A stretch of 64,000 nt of DNA, taken from Candidatus Aquiluna sp. UB-MaderosW2red (lineage in GTDB: Bacteria; Actinomycetota; Actinomycetes; Actinomycetales; Microbacteriaceae). The stretch lies in NCBI RefSeq assembly GCF_900100865.1, contig NZ_LT627734.1:620001-684000 (forward strand), in the 5' to 3' direction. The position numbers and the translations under genes were made by a program. The notes beneath the pieces are model-generated. The model worked only from the letters and a program-made list of their open reading frames with translations, was not told the origin of the DNA and searched no databases. This document shows, piece by piece, positions 25,268-35,312 of the stretch; the first letter of the stretch is position 1; each line of letters starts with the position of its first letter.

Positions 25268-26680
25268 TTGATCAACTTCAGCGAATTTGTAAAGACCTAC
25301 GATGTTCGCGGGCTGGTGGGGGTTCAGCTGACTGACGAAATTATCGAATGCTTCGGCGCGGGCTTTGTTGATGAACTAGAGCTTTACGGCAAAGAGTTAG
25401 TCATTGGTCATGACATGCGGGACTCCTCGAGTGGATTCGCCCAGAGCTTTGCAAAGGGTGCAATGGCTAGGGGTGCGAACCCGGTCTTGATTGGGCTGTG
25501 TTCAACGGACATGACCTACTACGCCTCTGGAGCCATGGGGCTGGCTGCGGTGATGTTCACAGCAAGTCATAACCCGGCCAGCTATAACGGCATGAAGTTT
25601 TCACGCGCTTTGGCCAGGGGCATCAGTTTGGATACCGGGTTGGCGGAGATTTCCCAAAGAGCGCAGGATTTTCTTGCGCATGGGATATCGGCGGTTTCCC
25701 CAGTTGGCTCAATGCGGGGACTCGATGTAATCAGCGAATACGCGAAATTCCTTCGCGAGCTAGTGGATCTATCTGGCATGCGTCCTTTAAAGATTGTGGT
25801 GGATGCGGCAAATGGAATGGGTGGACTCACGGTGCCGGCGGTTTTATCAGATGGCGCGGGACTAAGCCCTTTACCCATAGAGGTGGTGGAGCTTTATTTT
25901 GAACTTGATGGCAGTTTCCCAAATCACGAAGCGAATCCGCTTGATCCAAAAAACCTAGTTGATCTTCAAAGGGCGGTAGTTGAGCACGGTGCTGATTTGG
26001 GTTTGGCATTTGATGGCGACGCAGATCGCTGTTTTGCGGTGGACGAATTAGGGGGACTTGTGAGCCCCTCGGCGCTCGCAGCAATAGTTTCAAAACGGGA
26101 GATTCGCCGCGTGAAGGAGCAGGGAGAAAAAGAGATAACGGTGTTGCATAATCTTTTGACCTCCAAGTTCGTGGCCGAAGTGATTTCAAAAGAGGGCGCC
26201 ACACCAATCCGAACCAAAGTTGGCCACTCGCTAATAAAAGATCAAATGGCTCTAACCAATGCGGTGTTTGGCGGCGAGCATTCGGCGCATTATTACTTTC
26301 GCGATTTTTTCGGTGCGGATAACGGCATGCTGGCCGCGCTTCACCTGATCAGTGAGCTAGCGAGCAATAAACTCGAAATGTCAGAGCTCGCAAAAAGTTA
26401 TACCCCCTATTTTTCTTCAGGGGAGATCAACTCAACAGTCACTGATATCCCCTCTGCTCTTGATCGCGTGCTGAGAATTTTCCCCGAGGCCAGCATTGAT
26501 AAATTTGACGGCGTCACCATTAGCGTCTCGGGAGAAAGCTGGTTCTGGCTCAATGTGCGTTCTTCAAATACTGAACCGTTATTGAGGCTGAACGTGGAGT
26601 CAAACCAAGAGGTCTTGATGATTCAAATTCGAGATTTGGTGCTGGCTGCGATTCGAGAAAATCAAAGCATCCCAACCTAA
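25268..26680 (+). CDS. manB: Phosphomannomutase/phosphoglucomutase
   Basis: A 470-residue alpha-D-phosphohexomutase of the ManB/AlgC length class. It shows T-A-S-H-N-P-A-S-Y-N-G-M-K (phosphoserine loop), the metal loop D-G-D-A-D-R-C, the sugar loop G-G-E-H-S-A-H and the phosphate loop R-S-S-N-T-E-P. It supplies mannose 1-phosphate or glucose 1-phosphate for the envelope sugars used by the adjacent glycosyltransferase block. TTG start with the ribosome binding site AAGGAG about ten bases upstream. Confidence 0.92.
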   Translation: MINFSEFVKTYDVRGLVGVQLTDEIIECFGAGFVDELELYGKELVIGHDMRDSSSGFAQSFAKGAMARGANPVLIGLCSTDMTYYASGAMGLAAVMFTASHNPASYNGMKFSRALARGISLDTGLAEISQRAQDFLAHGISAVSPVGSMRGLDVISEYAKFLRELVDLSGMRPLKIVVDAANGMGGLTVPAVLSDGAGLSPLPIEVVELYFELDGSFPNHEANPLDPKNLVDLQRAVVEHGADLGLAFDGDADRCFAVDELGGLVSPSALAAIVSKREIRRVKEQGEKEITVLHNLLTSKFVAEVISKEGATPIRTKVGHSLIKDQMALTNAVFGGEHSAHYYFRDFFGADNGMLAALHLISELASNKLEMSELAKSYTPYFSSGEINSTVTDIPSALDRVLRIFPEASIDKFDGVTISVSGESWFWLNVRSSNTEPLLRLNVESNQEVLMIQIRDLVLAAIRENQSIPT

Positions 26681-26740
26681 ACTTATGAGATTTTTGGGTT
26701 CGCGCGATTGCAGCTAGCTGGGGATGGGTTTCATTAACTG

Positions 26741-26769
26741 TTTTCACAAGCTGGCAAGCAGGATACATT
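26741..26769 (+). promoter_or_regulatory. Candidate mtrA promoter
   Basis: -35 TTTTCA (26741-26746) and -10 TACATT (26764-26769) with a 17-base spacer, 63 bases before the mtrA ATG. A GTAACG just downstream resembles half of a reported MtrA-type site, which would allow autoregulation; this is a weak inference. Confidence 0.45.
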
Positions 26770-26832
26770 TGAGTAACGGAAAATAATCCACGAGGGTTGG
26801 ATTGTTGCTGAAACTAAATTGCGGAGGGCGCA

Positions 26833-27513
26833 ATGTCTCAAAAGATTCTTGTCGTAGACGATGATGACGCGTTACGCGAAATGGTTGGCTTGGTGTTATC
26901 GGGCGCTGGCTACAACCCAGTCTTTGCCGCCGATGGCATCAGCGCGGTAGATGTTTTTAGCTCCCAGAACCCGGATCTAGTGCTTTTAGATATCATGCTG
27001 CCTGGGCAATCGGGCATTGAGGTCTGTAGGCAGATTAGAAGCAAGTCCGGTGTCCCAATCATCATGTTGACCGCTCGTGGAGATACCGAGGATGTTGTTC
27101 TTGGTCTTGAGGCCGGAGCCGATGACTACGTGGTTAAGCCACATAACGGTGCGGAGCTGTTGGCAAGGGTGAAAGCAAGACTCAGGCCACTTGCCGATGA
27201 CGCTGCAACGGTTCAGATCGGCTCTTTGGTGCTGGACCCGCAGACCTTCGAGGTCAAGCGCGGTGACACATCGCTGTCCCTGACTCCTCTGGAATTCAAA
27301 CTTTTGCACACCCTTGCGGCTAAGCCGCAGCAGGTCTTTAGCCGGGAGATGCTCCTCGAGCAGGTCTGGGGTTACCAGTACAAGGCTGACACTCGATTGG
27401 TGAATGTTCACGTTCAGCGTCTTCGCTCAAAAATTGAGGTAGATGCCGAGAACCCGAAGATCGTGATGACCGTTCGCGGGCATGGATATCGAGCCGGTAC
27501 CGAAGCTTCGTGA
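26833..27513 (+). CDS. mtrA: Response regulator MtrA
   Basis: A 226-residue OmpR-family regulator. Receiver: KILVVDDDDALREMVG, phospho-acceptor Asp in L-V-L-L-D-I-M-L-P-G, switch residues in I-I-M-L-T-A-R-G. Winged helix: L-T-P-L-E-F-K-L-L-H-T-L and V-N-V-H-V-Q-R-L-R-S-K-I-E. MtrA controls cell-wall hydrolase and replication/division genes in actinobacteria. The MtrA-MtrB-LpqB order with 4-base overlaps is diagnostic. GCGGAGGGCG precedes the ATG as ribosome binding site. Confidence 0.97.
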   Translation: MSQKILVVDDDDALREMVGLVLSGAGYNPVFAADGISAVDVFSSQNPDLVLLDIMLPGQSGIEVCRQIRSKSGVPIIMLTARGDTEDVVLGLEAGADDYVVKPHNGAELLARVKARLRPLADDAATVQIGSLVLDPQTFEVKRGDTSLSLTPLEFKLLHTLAAKPQQVFSREMLLEQVWGYQYKADTRLVNVHVQRLRSKIEVDAENPKIVMTVRGHGYRAGTEAS

Positions 27514-29051
27514 TTGCGCTTCTGCGCCGTTCGCTTACGGCACGAACAGTTTTCGCCACTTTGGTGCTCAGCGGCTTTGCTCTAGTTGCTCTGGGAGGTT
27601 TTCTTTCGTATTCGCTAGCTAATAGTTTTTATCAATCCCGGCTGACCCAGGTACTAAACGAAACTGAACGAGCCGTCGGCTTGGTTCAGGGCACCGTCGC
27701 CGCCGCTTCTCTGACCGATGAGACGGCGCTGCAAACTCTTATTAACTCGGTGGTGCCTTCACTTGAAATTTCCGGTGGTTCTGGAACCCGTCAGGTGGCG
27801 CTTTTGCGCAGTCCAGGGCAGCCGCAGCTGCAGCTATTTCAATCGCCAATTTCCAGAGATTTGGACCTCACGAGCATTCCCGGGGAGCTGCGGCAATCGG
27901 TGCGTGAGTCGCCGGGAATTCTCACCTACACCTCAATCTCCCTGGTGAGAGGTGGTTCCCTGGTTCCGGGAATAACGGTTGGGGCTCCAATCGCTTTTCC
28001 ATTAGCCGGGGACTTTGAGCTGTATTTGGTTTTCGATTTGGCAGCCGAGCAGCAGTCTTTGCAACTGGTGCAAAACGCACTGGCCGTTGGTGGCATCGTG
28101 TTGCTGATAATCATTGCGCTACTCAGCTATTTTGTAACCCGGCAAATTGTGAAGCCGGTGGAGAAAGCGGCCTTGGCAGCCGAGGCGATATCCGACGGGA
28201 AGCTGGACGAGAGACTGCCGGAACGCGGTGACGATGTAATCGCGCTCTTGGCCAAATCCTTTAATAAAATGGCGAGCAACCTTCAGGGCCAAATTGAGCA
28301 GCTCGACTCACTCTCAAGGATGCAGCGCCGTTTTGTTTCGGATGTCTCGCACGAGCTGCGCACCCCGATGACCACCATTAAGTTAGCCGGGGAGGTAATC
28401 TTCGGCAATCGCGAGAAGCTGGAACCCGCTCTCTCTCGCTCAGCAGAGCTCATGCAAAATCAAATACTGCGCTTTGAAAGACTGCTGGCAGACCTTCTAG
28501 AGATATCTCGCTATGACGCCGGTGCGGTAACGCCAGAGTTTGAGTATCAAGATCTAAATGCCGTGGTGGGTGCCGCTATCGCCTCTATTGAACCACTAGC
28601 CATTTCCATGCAAACCGAAATCCGGGTAATACTTCCACCTAAAGCGGTGGATGCCGAGTTCGACGCCAGGCGCATTGAGAGACTCTTGCTTAACCTGTTG
28701 TCTAATGCCGTTGAGCACGGTGAAGGAAGGGCGATTGTGGTCGAGGTCGGGCAAAACTCCCAGGCCGTAGCTGTCTGCGTATCCGATTCCGGGGTGGGCA
28801 TGACCAGGCAGCAGCTTGAGCGCGTGTTTGATCGCTTCTGGAGGGCGGATCCCGCAAGACAGCGCTCAGTAGGTGGCACAGGTCTTGGTCTAGCAATATC
28901 AAAAGAAGACGCGATTCTGCATCGTGGTTGGCTGCAGGTCTGGTCAAAGCCCAAGCGAGGAACAAGTTTCAGGCTGACATTGCCACGCCGCGCGGATTCC
29001 ATTATCGCTAATTCGCCATTGGCTTTGCCCCCGAGGTCGGTGGAGATATGA
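27510..29051 (+). CDS. mtrB: Sensor histidine kinase MtrB
   Basis: A 513-residue kinase with a first membrane helix near residues 13-36, an extracytoplasmic loop, a second helix near 190-212, a HAMP domain, the HisKA box F-V-S-D-V-S-H-E-L-R-T-P-M and an ATPase domain (LLNLLSNAVEHG N box; SDSGVGM G1; GGTGLGLAIS G2). GTG start overlaps mtrA by 4 bases. It phosphorylates MtrA and is modulated by LpqB, encoded next. Confidence 0.97.
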   Translation: MIALLRRSLTARTVFATLVLSGFALVALGGFLSYSLANSFYQSRLTQVLNETERAVGLVQGTVAAASLTDETALQTLINSVVPSLEISGGSGTRQVALLRSPGQPQLQLFQSPISRDLDLTSIPGELRQSVRESPGILTYTSISLVRGGSLVPGITVGAPIAFPLAGDFELYLVFDLAAEQQSLQLVQNALAVGGIVLLIIIALLSYFVTRQIVKPVEKAALAAEAISDGKLDERLPERGDDVIALLAKSFNKMASNLQGQIEQLDSLSRMQRRFVSDVSHELRTPMTTIKLAGEVIFGNREKLEPALSRSAELMQNQILRFERLLADLLEISRYDAGAVTPEFEYQDLNAVVGAAIASIEPLAISMQTEIRVILPPKAVDAEFDARRIERLLLNLLSNAVEHGEGRAIVVEVGQNSQAVAVCVSDSGVGMTRQQLERVFDRFWRADPARQRSVGGTGLGLAISKEDAILHRGWLQVWSKPKRGTSFRLTLPRRADSIIANSPLALPPRSVEI

Positions 29052-30706
29052 TTCGCAAGCTAATCGCTCTGCTAATGCTATTTACCCTTGCCGGGTGCGC
29101 CTCTTTGCCCACCAGGATCGATATTCGGCAGGGTCCGGAACTTATTCCGGATGACTCTCCGGAGCTCACGTATTACACTCCGTCCGGTCCGATTATGGGG
29201 TCTGGACCCGAGGAGATTGTGTCGGGCTTTCTGGCCGCTGGCACTGGACCGCAAAATGACTACGGGGTGGCTCGTGAGTTTCTATCCGAGGATTTCGCTC
29301 AGCGCTGGCAGCCAGATGTTGGAGTTCTGGTACGAACCGGCGCTCCTGAATTTCGCTCTTCGGGCGATTCGCTCCAGATTGTACAAATCAATGTTGGCGC
29401 CCGGATTGATGAGCAGGGGCGGTACCTAGATTCGGAGGAGCCAAAAACTAGTTCTTTGCGTTTTCAGCTTTCTAAAGAAGCTGGAGAGTGGCGAATTTCC
29501 TCGGCCCCCAATCTAACGGTGGTTACCTCACCAGTTTTTGCCGTAGTTTTTAATGCCTTCCCGGTCTATTTTTTGGACAACACCTCGGAGCGCTTGGTGC
29601 CGGATCTTCGCTGGTTCCCAACCAGGGCTTCCACCGGCACCAGATTGGTGAACGCGCTTTTGGATGGCCCCGCTGAGGGTTTGGCGGCCGGTGTAATCTC
29701 CGCAATCCCAGTGGGGACCAAGCTCACCATTGATGCGGTGCGCGTTCTGGAGGGGGTCGCGCAGGTCGATTTAGATGCCACAGCGCTAGAGGCTAGCGCT
29801 AGCAATCGAAGGCTGATGGCAGCGCAGTTGCGAGCAACCCTGCTGCAACTTGCAGGGGTATCCGACATCGCAATCTCGGTGAACTCTTCACCGCAGGACA
29901 TTAGCGCCCCACCGATATTGATTGAGTCCTCGACCGGAGCCCCTTATGCTTTGAGCCTGCGGGGTGTTGCAAGAGTGAATGGCGGCCAGGGCGCGACCCT
30001 TAGTAGCACTAAAAATGCCGTAACTCAGCTTTCACCTGAGCTCTTTGCGATTGATTCTGATGCCAATCGACTGGCCTACGCTACGGCTTCCGGGGTCTAT
30101 TTAGCCGTTAGTTCGAGTATCTCATTTCAGAACACCTTGGTTTCCGATGCCACAAACATCCAGCATCTCGAATTTGATGTCAATGGTTTTCTCTGGCTCT
30201 TCCCAAGGCTCGCAACTGACCCAATCCTCGTGATTGACCCACTTGGTAATCAGCGCACAATATCGCAGCCAGTTGGTAACGAGCGAGTATCCGCTTCACT
30301 AAGCCCGGAGGGATCGAGGCTCGCTCTTATCTCACAGGGTGCCAGTGGCCCTGAGGTTCTGATTTTTTCGGTTTTCAGGGCTCAATCTGGCTACCCACTT
30401 GAGTTGGTTCAGGCCGATTCGCTCAAGCCAGTTCTCGGACAAGCATTTAGTCTAAATTGGCAAAATGGTTCGACCTTGAGAATCTTGGAGCGCACCACTT
30501 CGGGCCTCACTGCGCTCAGCGACTATCCACTAAAGGGTCCTCGAACACAATTGAGCATGCCTCCGGTGGTGGGGGTGAAAATTGTCCCCGGGCCATCTTC
30601 GACATCCACCTACCTGCTATCTGATGCCGGTGAGGTTTGGGTGCTTTCTTCAGGCACTTGGCGGCAGAGCGAAACGGCTGTAATAGACATCTCAATTCTT
30701 CGCTAA
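29048..30706 (+). CDS. lpqB: Lipoprotein LpqB
   Basis: A 552-residue lipoprotein: signal peptide with lipobox L-A-G-C (Cys17), then a GerMN domain around residues 170-285 (LVNALLDGPAEGLAAGVISAIP; VDLDATAL) and a C-terminal beta-propeller-like half. LpqB binds the extracellular part of MtrB and tunes MtrAB signalling. ATGA overlap with mtrB. It ends the operon; a perfect hairpin follows. Confidence 0.95.
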   Translation: MIRKLIALLMLFTLAGCASLPTRIDIRQGPELIPDDSPELTYYTPSGPIMGSGPEEIVSGFLAAGTGPQNDYGVAREFLSEDFAQRWQPDVGVLVRTGAPEFRSSGDSLQIVQINVGARIDEQGRYLDSEEPKTSSLRFQLSKEAGEWRISSAPNLTVVTSPVFAVVFNAFPVYFLDNTSERLVPDLRWFPTRASTGTRLVNALLDGPAEGLAAGVISAIPVGTKLTIDAVRVLEGVAQVDLDATALEASASNRRLMAAQLRATLLQLAGVSDIAISVNSSPQDISAPPILIESSTGAPYALSLRGVARVNGGQGATLSSTKNAVTQLSPELFAIDSDANRLAYATASGVYLAVSSSISFQNTLVSDATNIQHLEFDVNGFLWLFPRLATDPILVIDPLGNQRTISQPVGNERVSASLSPEGSRLALISQGASGPEVLIFSVFRAQSGYPLELVQADSLKPVLGQAFSLNWQNGSTLRILERTTSGLTALSDYPLKGPRTQLSMPPVVGVKIVPGPSSTSTYLLSDAGEVWVLSSGTWRQSETAVIDISILR

Positions 30707-30714
30707 CAATCCAA

Positions 30715-30733
30715 GGCACAACTCGGTTGTGCC
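30715..30733 (+). terminator. Terminator hairpin after mtrAB-lpqB
   Basis: GGCACAAC and GTTGTGCC form a perfect 8-pair stem with a 3-base loop, 8 bases after the lpqB stop, followed by a T-rich stretch. Confidence 0.7.
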
Positions 30734-30786
30734 CACATTTTGGATTTTGATTGTTTTGACTGGCACCCAGAGAACAAACTTCTGGC

Positions 30787-31434
30787 ATGAAAGATCAGAT
30801 TTTGGACTTTATTTTCCCAGCTCGATGCGTGATTTGTTCGAAGCTGCCCAAGCTAATTTGCCAAGGCTGTTTTCCGCTAAACAGCCCGAGTACTTTCGAG
30901 CTAGCGGCGGCAAGTGGAATTAGCAGTTTTCAATACCAAACCGAGTTCGGTAAGGTGCTGAGCGGATTCAAGGACCGTGCATTACTTCAGCTCTCAACAA
31001 CGCTTGCCAACGCTTGGCTCTTGGATTTAGAAAGAGCAGTTTCAGAATATAAACCCGAACTTATTTTGGTGCCGCCATCATCTAGGGCTAATTTCCGAAA
31101 ACGTGGCTACAACCCCGTCGAATTATTGGTTAAAAAAACACTCAGCCTCTCGAGCAAAAAGGCGCGAGAGCTTCCGGTCAAAACATTGGAGTTGATTCGG
31201 CAAACCAAAGATCAAGCGAGTCTCAATCAGGCGCAGCGGGCCATCAATCTCTCGGGAGCATTCAGGTGTCAGGAAAAACCGAATCTAAGGGTTTTGCTCA
31301 TCGACGATGTGCTCACTACCGGCGCGACCCTTCAAGAGATGACCCGTGCAGTACATGCCTCAGGGGCGAGGGTTACAGGAATCTGTGTTCTAGCTCAAAG
31401 AACTCTGGTTATCGACTCGCAACCAAGAATATGA
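30787..31434 (+). CDS. comF: ComF family phosphoribosyltransferase-like protein
   Basis: A 215-residue protein with an N-terminal zinc-finger-like C-x2-C ... C-x2-C (RCVICSKLPKLICQGC) and a C-terminal PRTase fold carrying the PRPP loop V-L-L-I-D-D-V-L-T-T-G-A-T. The stretch RANFRKRGYNPVELL is typical of ComF. The family is linked to DNA uptake in transformable bacteria, but actinobacterial members stand next to lpqB and hpf without other competence genes, so the role here is open. Confidence 0.87.
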   Translation: MKDQILDFIFPARCVICSKLPKLICQGCFPLNSPSTFELAAASGISSFQYQTEFGKVLSGFKDRALLQLSTTLANAWLLDLERAVSEYKPELILVPPSSRANFRKRGYNPVELLVKKTLSLSSKKARELPVKTLELIRQTKDQASLNQAQRAINLSGAFRCQEKPNLRVLLIDDVLTTGATLQEMTRAVHASGARVTGICVLAQRTLVIDSQPRI

Positions 31435-31478
31435 GCGTAGGTTAGGGACAAGACACAGGTGTCTATTAGGAGGTCACA

Positions 31479-32105
31479 ATGGAACTTACAATCTCAGCCA
31501 AAAACCTCACGGTATCGGACCGATTTCGGGAGTATGTCGCCGAAAAATCTCAAAAAATAGAGCGCTTCGCTTCCGAGTCCGAAGAGCTCAACATCAAAGT
31601 CACCAGGCATGAACATCGTCGCTCATCGGGAGTGGAAGACCAGGTCGAGCTGACCGTCTACAAGCCCGGCCACGTGGTTCGAGCAGAGGCCAATGCTTCT
31701 GATAAATTTGCCGCCTTCGACATTGCCCTTGGCAAGCTCATAGAGCGGCTGCGCAGATATTCCGATAAGCAAAAAGTCCATATCGGAGGTAGTCACAAAA
31801 ACATCAGCACCAGTGAACTGGCCGCAACCGACTTCGCTGCAATAGACCTAAAGCCAGCCGAACTAAGACTGATAACTGGCGAGGTGGAAATAGTCAAGGA
31901 GCCCGAAGCGCCTGATTACGGAGTCTCCCCAGTGGTGATTCGAACCAAGGAGTTTGAGAAGGTGTCAATGACTCGCGAGGAGGCGATTGACCGCATGGAA
32001 TTGGTAGGTCATGATTTTTACTTATTCCACGACTCTAATATTGACCAAGCCGCGGTTGTTTATCGTCGGCAAGGCTGGAGTTACGGAGTAATTAGTCTGA
32101 GCTAG
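31479..32105 (+). CDS. hpf: Ribosome hibernation-promoting factor, long form
   Basis: A 208-residue long-type HPF. The N-terminal domain (residues 1-105) has the S30AE fold with the basic H-E-H-R-R-S-S-G; the C-terminal domain (about 150-208; VVIRTKEFEKVSMTREEAIDRMELVGHDFYLF, shown in part) drives ribosome dimerization. It silences ribosomes in stationary or starved cells. A very strong ribosome binding site (TAGGAGGTCACA) precedes the ATG. It stands directly before secA, the usual actinobacterial order. Confidence 0.95.
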   Translation: MELTISAKNLTVSDRFREYVAEKSQKIERFASESEELNIKVTRHEHRRSSGVEDQVELTVYKPGHVVRAEANASDKFAAFDIALGKLIERLRRYSDKQKVHIGGSHKNISTSELAATDFAAIDLKPAELRLITGEVEIVKEPEAPDYGVSPVVIRTKEFEKVSMTREEAIDRMELVGHDFYLFHDSNIDQAAVVYRRQGWSYGVISLS

Positions 32106-32153
32106 TTTTTCTAGCGAGGGCTAGACTTCATTTCGAAACTCAAGGAGAAAATC

Positions 32154-34820
32154 TTGGCGTCAATAATCGACAAAATGCTGCGCGCTGGCGAGGGCAAGCT
32201 TATAAAAAAGCTCGAAGTTATTTCCAAACAGGTAAATAATCTAGAAGCGGATTTCCAAACCCTGACTGACGATGAGTTACGCCAAGAAACCAGCTCCTTT
32301 CGAGAGCGGTATGCCCTGGGTGAGACCTTGGACGATCTGCTCCCCGAGGCCTTCAGTGCAGTGCGCGAGGCATCTGTTCGAACCTTGGGACTTAGGCACT
32401 TCGATGTTCAGATAATGGGTGGAGCGACGCTTCACTTGGGGAACATCGCAGAGATGAAAACCGGTGAGGGTAAGACTTTGGTCGCAACTCTCGCCGCATA
32501 TTTGAACGCCATCCCAGGCCGCGGCGTCCACGTGATTACGGTGAACGACTTTTTGGCCGGTTACCAATCAGAGCTCATGGGCCGCATCTTCCGCGCTTTG
32601 GGGATGACCACCGGCTGCATTATTTCGGGCCAGGATCCGAATCAGCGCCGGGCACAGTACGCCTGCGACATTACTTACGGTACCAATAACGAATTTGGTT
32701 TTGACTACCTCAGAGACAACATGGCGCTTTCTAAGCCGGACCTGGTTCAGCGGGATCACTTTTTTGCCATCGTTGACGAGGTCGACTCGATCTTGATCGA
32801 TGAGGCTAGAACCCCATTGATTATTTCGGGACCCGCCCAAGCTGATGTGAATCGTTGGTTTGGTGTTTTCGCGAAGCTAGCTCAGACCCTCAAAATTGAT
32901 ATTGACTACGAGGTGGATGAGAAAAAGCGCACCATCGGAATCCTGGAAGATGGTATCGATAAGGTGGAGGATCACCTCGGTATTGAGAATCTTTATGAAA
33001 CCGCAAACACGCCACTGATTTCATTTCTGAATAACTCCATCAGGGCTAAAGAGTTATTCCGCAACGACCGAGACTATGTCGTGGTCGATGGCGAAGTTCA
33101 AATTGTTGATGAACACACCGGACGCATCCTGGGAGGCCGCCGCTACAACGAAGGCATGCACCAAGCCATCGAAGCCAAAGAGGGCGTAGCCATCAAGGCG
33201 GAGAACCAAACCCTTGCCACAGTGACCCTGCAGAACTATTTCAGACTCTATAAAAAACTCGCCGGTATGACTGGAACCGCTGAGACCGAGGCCGCGGAAT
33301 TCAATGGCACATACAAGCTCGGCGTGGTTGCAATCCCGACCAATAAGCCAATGATTCGCAAGGATCAGCAAGATTTGATATTCAAAAACGAAGAGGTGAA
33401 ATTCCGCATGGTCGTGGAAGACATCTTTGAAAGGCATCAAACTGGCCAACCAATCTTGGTTGGAACCACTTCGGTAGAAAAAAGCGAATACCTCTCCAAG
33501 CTTTTGGCGAAGCGCGGGGTGAAGCACGAGGTGCTAAACGCTAAAAACAATGCTCGTGAAGCTGTGATTGTCGCCCAAGCAGGTCGCTTCGGCGCGGTAA
33601 CGGTTGCCACCAACATGGCTGGTCGCGGAACTGACATCATGCTCGGTGGTAACGCCGAGTTCTTGGCGGTTACTCAAATGCAGGCTCTTGGTCTTGACCC
33701 AGTTGGCGAACCCGAGGCTTATGAGGCCCGCTGGGATGAGGTCTTTTTAAGGATGCGCCAAGACGCTCAGGTCGAAGCGGATCGAGTACTTGAAGTGGGC
33801 GGGCTTTATGTCTTAGGAACCGAACGTCACGAGTCCCGCAGAATCGACAACCAGCTTCGCGGGCGCTCCGGTCGCCAGGGTGATCCGGGCGAATCTCGTT
33901 TCTACTTATCGCTAACTGACGACCTCATGCGACTTTTCAATTCGGGAGCCGCATCCGCTTTGATGAACCGCTCTTCGGTGCCGGATGAATCGGCTATCGA
34001 GTCCAAGGTTGTCTCGCGCGCCATCGCATCGGCTCAGTCCCAGGTCGAGGCTAGAAACGCTGAAATTCGCAAGAACATTCTGAAGTATGACGATGTTATG
34101 AACCGCCAGCGCGAGGCCATCTACACTGATCGCCGTCAGATTTTGCAGGGCGAAGACATCTCGCAGACTCTGCAGGATTTTCTGGAGATAGCAATTAAGG
34201 ACATCATCCGAAGCAACATGCCCGAGGGATCAGGTCAGGATTTGGATCTAGAGGGTCTCTGGAAAGAATTACAGGCGGTTTATCCGGTTGGTATCGAGAT
34301 CGAAGAGGTCATGGAGAGTGCTGGCTCAAGGGCCAAACTAACCAAAGTCTGGCTCACCGAAGAAATTCTTAGCGACGCAAAAATTGCCTATCAAAAGCGC
34401 ACCGACGAAATCGGTCCAGAAGTCATGCGCGAGCTGGAGCGCAGGGTAATGCTTTCGGTGGTCGACAGAAAGTGGCGCGACCACCTATACGAAATGGACT
34501 ACTTGAAAGAGGGCATTGGTCTTCGGGCAATGGCTCAGCGCGATCCATTGGTGGAATATCAGCGTGAGGGCTACGGCATGTTCACCGACATGATGACTGG
34601 GATTCGCTATGAAGCGGTTCAGTTCTTGTTCAATGTTGAGATTAAGCAGAATCTTCCTGAGGTCCAGGCGCCACCAGTGCAATCACTAACCTATTCGGCA
34701 CCAACCGAGCAGGGCGGGGTCGATACTCATGCTGAGCGGACTCAGCTTTCTCGTCCGACGCCCCCAGTGGTGAAAAAGCCTCCACAGGCCGGTCCCGGGA
34801 GTGCCTTCTTTAGAGGCTAA
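32154..34820 (+). CDS. secA: Preprotein translocase ATPase SecA
   Basis: An 888-residue SecA: Walker A in [29 protein letters not shown], the M-A-G-R-G-T-D-I motif and [12 protein letters not shown]. It powers export through SecYEG and serves the many secreted proteins in this window. Start is TTG with AAGGAG upstream. The C-terminal zinc-binding motif found in many proteobacterial SecAs is absent, normal for SecA1 of actinobacteria. The 3' end overlaps the convergent Rv3235-like gene by 4 bases. Confidence 0.97.
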   Translation: MASIIDKMLRAGEGKLIKKLEVISKQVNNLEADFQTLTDDELRQETSSFRERYALGETLDDLLPEAFSAVREASVRTLGLRHFDVQIMGGATLHLGNIAEMKTGEGKTLVATLAAYLNAIPGRGVHVITVNDFLAGYQSELMGRIFRALGMTTGCIISGQDPNQRRAQYACDITYGTNNEFGFDYLRDNMALSKPDLVQRDHFFAIVDEVDSILIDEARTPLIISGPAQADVNRWFGVFAKLAQTLKIDIDYEVDEKKRTIGILEDGIDKVEDHLGIENLYETANTPLISFLNNSIRAKELFRNDRDYVVVDGEVQIVDEHTGRILGGRRYNEGMHQAIEAKEGVAIKAENQTLATVTLQNYFRLYKKLAGMTGTAETEAAEFNGTYKLGVVAIPTNKPMIRKDQQDLIFKNEEVKFRMVVEDIFERHQTGQPILVGTTSVEKSEYLSKLLAKRGVKHEVLNAKNNAREAVIVAQAGRFGAVTVATNMAGRGTDIMLGGNAEFLAVTQMQALGLDPVGEPEAYEARWDEVFLRMRQDAQVEADRVLEVGGLYVLGTERHESRRIDNQLRGRSGRQGDPGESRFYLSLTDDLMRLFNSGAASALMNRSSVPDESAIESKVVSRAIASAQSQVEARNAEIRKNILKYDDVMNRQREAIYTDRRQILQGEDISQTLQDFLEIAIKDIIRSNMPEGSGQDLDLEGLWKELQAVYPVGIEIEEVMESAGSRAKLTKVWLTEEILSDAKIAYQKRTDEIGPEVMRELERRVMLSVVDRKWRDHLYEMDYLKEGIGLRAMAQRDPLVEYQREGYGMFTDMMTGIRYEAVQFLFNVEIKQNLPEVQAPPVQSLTYSAPTEQGGVDTHAERTQLSRPTPPVVKKPPQAGPGSAFFRG

Positions 34821-35182
34821 ATCAGGCAAATATCCGTGATTCGATACTTGCCATGGATGAGTTCGGCTCGAATTGAAACTGCCCGGGTGGAGCCTGAAAT
34901 TTTGAGAACCACCACGGCTTGGTAGGCACCTACATCGGTGAGAAAAGTCTGTGATTTTTTTACAAAAATGTCTGGTCGCAACTTAGTTCCGGTGAGTTGG
35001 CGTTGCAGAGATTGCCGTTTTACTCGCTGGCAAATATCGTAATAGGTTCGATCCGATAGCCAGCGAGCCAGTTGCTCGGGCCTTCTGACTCCTGCTAACA
35101 CCTCGACGTAAGCGGCTCCGATTTGCGCAAAAAATGCAGCTGGATCCGGATTCTTTACTTCAACTGTTCCCTGTTTTAGCAT
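34817..35182 (-). CDS. Rv3235 family protein
   Basis: A 121-residue protein conserved beside secA in actinobacteria. It is basic in the middle ([14 protein letters not shown]) and ends in a small alpha-beta domain ([20 protein letters not shown]). Family opening A-x-x-x-V-E-V-L-A-G-x-R-x-P-x-Q-L-A-R-W is clear. Function unknown. Confidence 0.8.
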   Translation of the reverse strand: MLKQGTVEVKNPDPAAFFAQIGAAYVEVLAGVRRPEQLARWLSDRTYYDICQRVKRQSLQRQLTGTKLRPDIFVKKSQTFLTDVGAYQAVVVLKISGSTRAVSIRAELIHGKYRITDICLI

Positions 35183-35203
35183 TTTCTACCCTCGCTTTGC
35201 GTC

Positions 35204-35218
35204 GGAAGTTAAACTTCC
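35204..35218. promoter_or_regulatory. Perfect 15-bp palindrome between divergent genes, candidate operator
   Basis: GGAAGTT, one A, AACTTCC: seven-base arms, perfect. It lies 22 bases from the Rv3235-like start and 95 from the 35313 start. No T-run follows, so an operator fits better than a terminator. The binding protein is unknown. Confidence 0.45.
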
Positions 35219-35312
35219 CTTGAGTTTGGACAAGATTTGGGAATATTGGAAGTCTTATTTTCCTAGTTGTGGATAACTTTCTGGGGACAGCTTTGGCCCC
35301 ATACTTGCCAGC

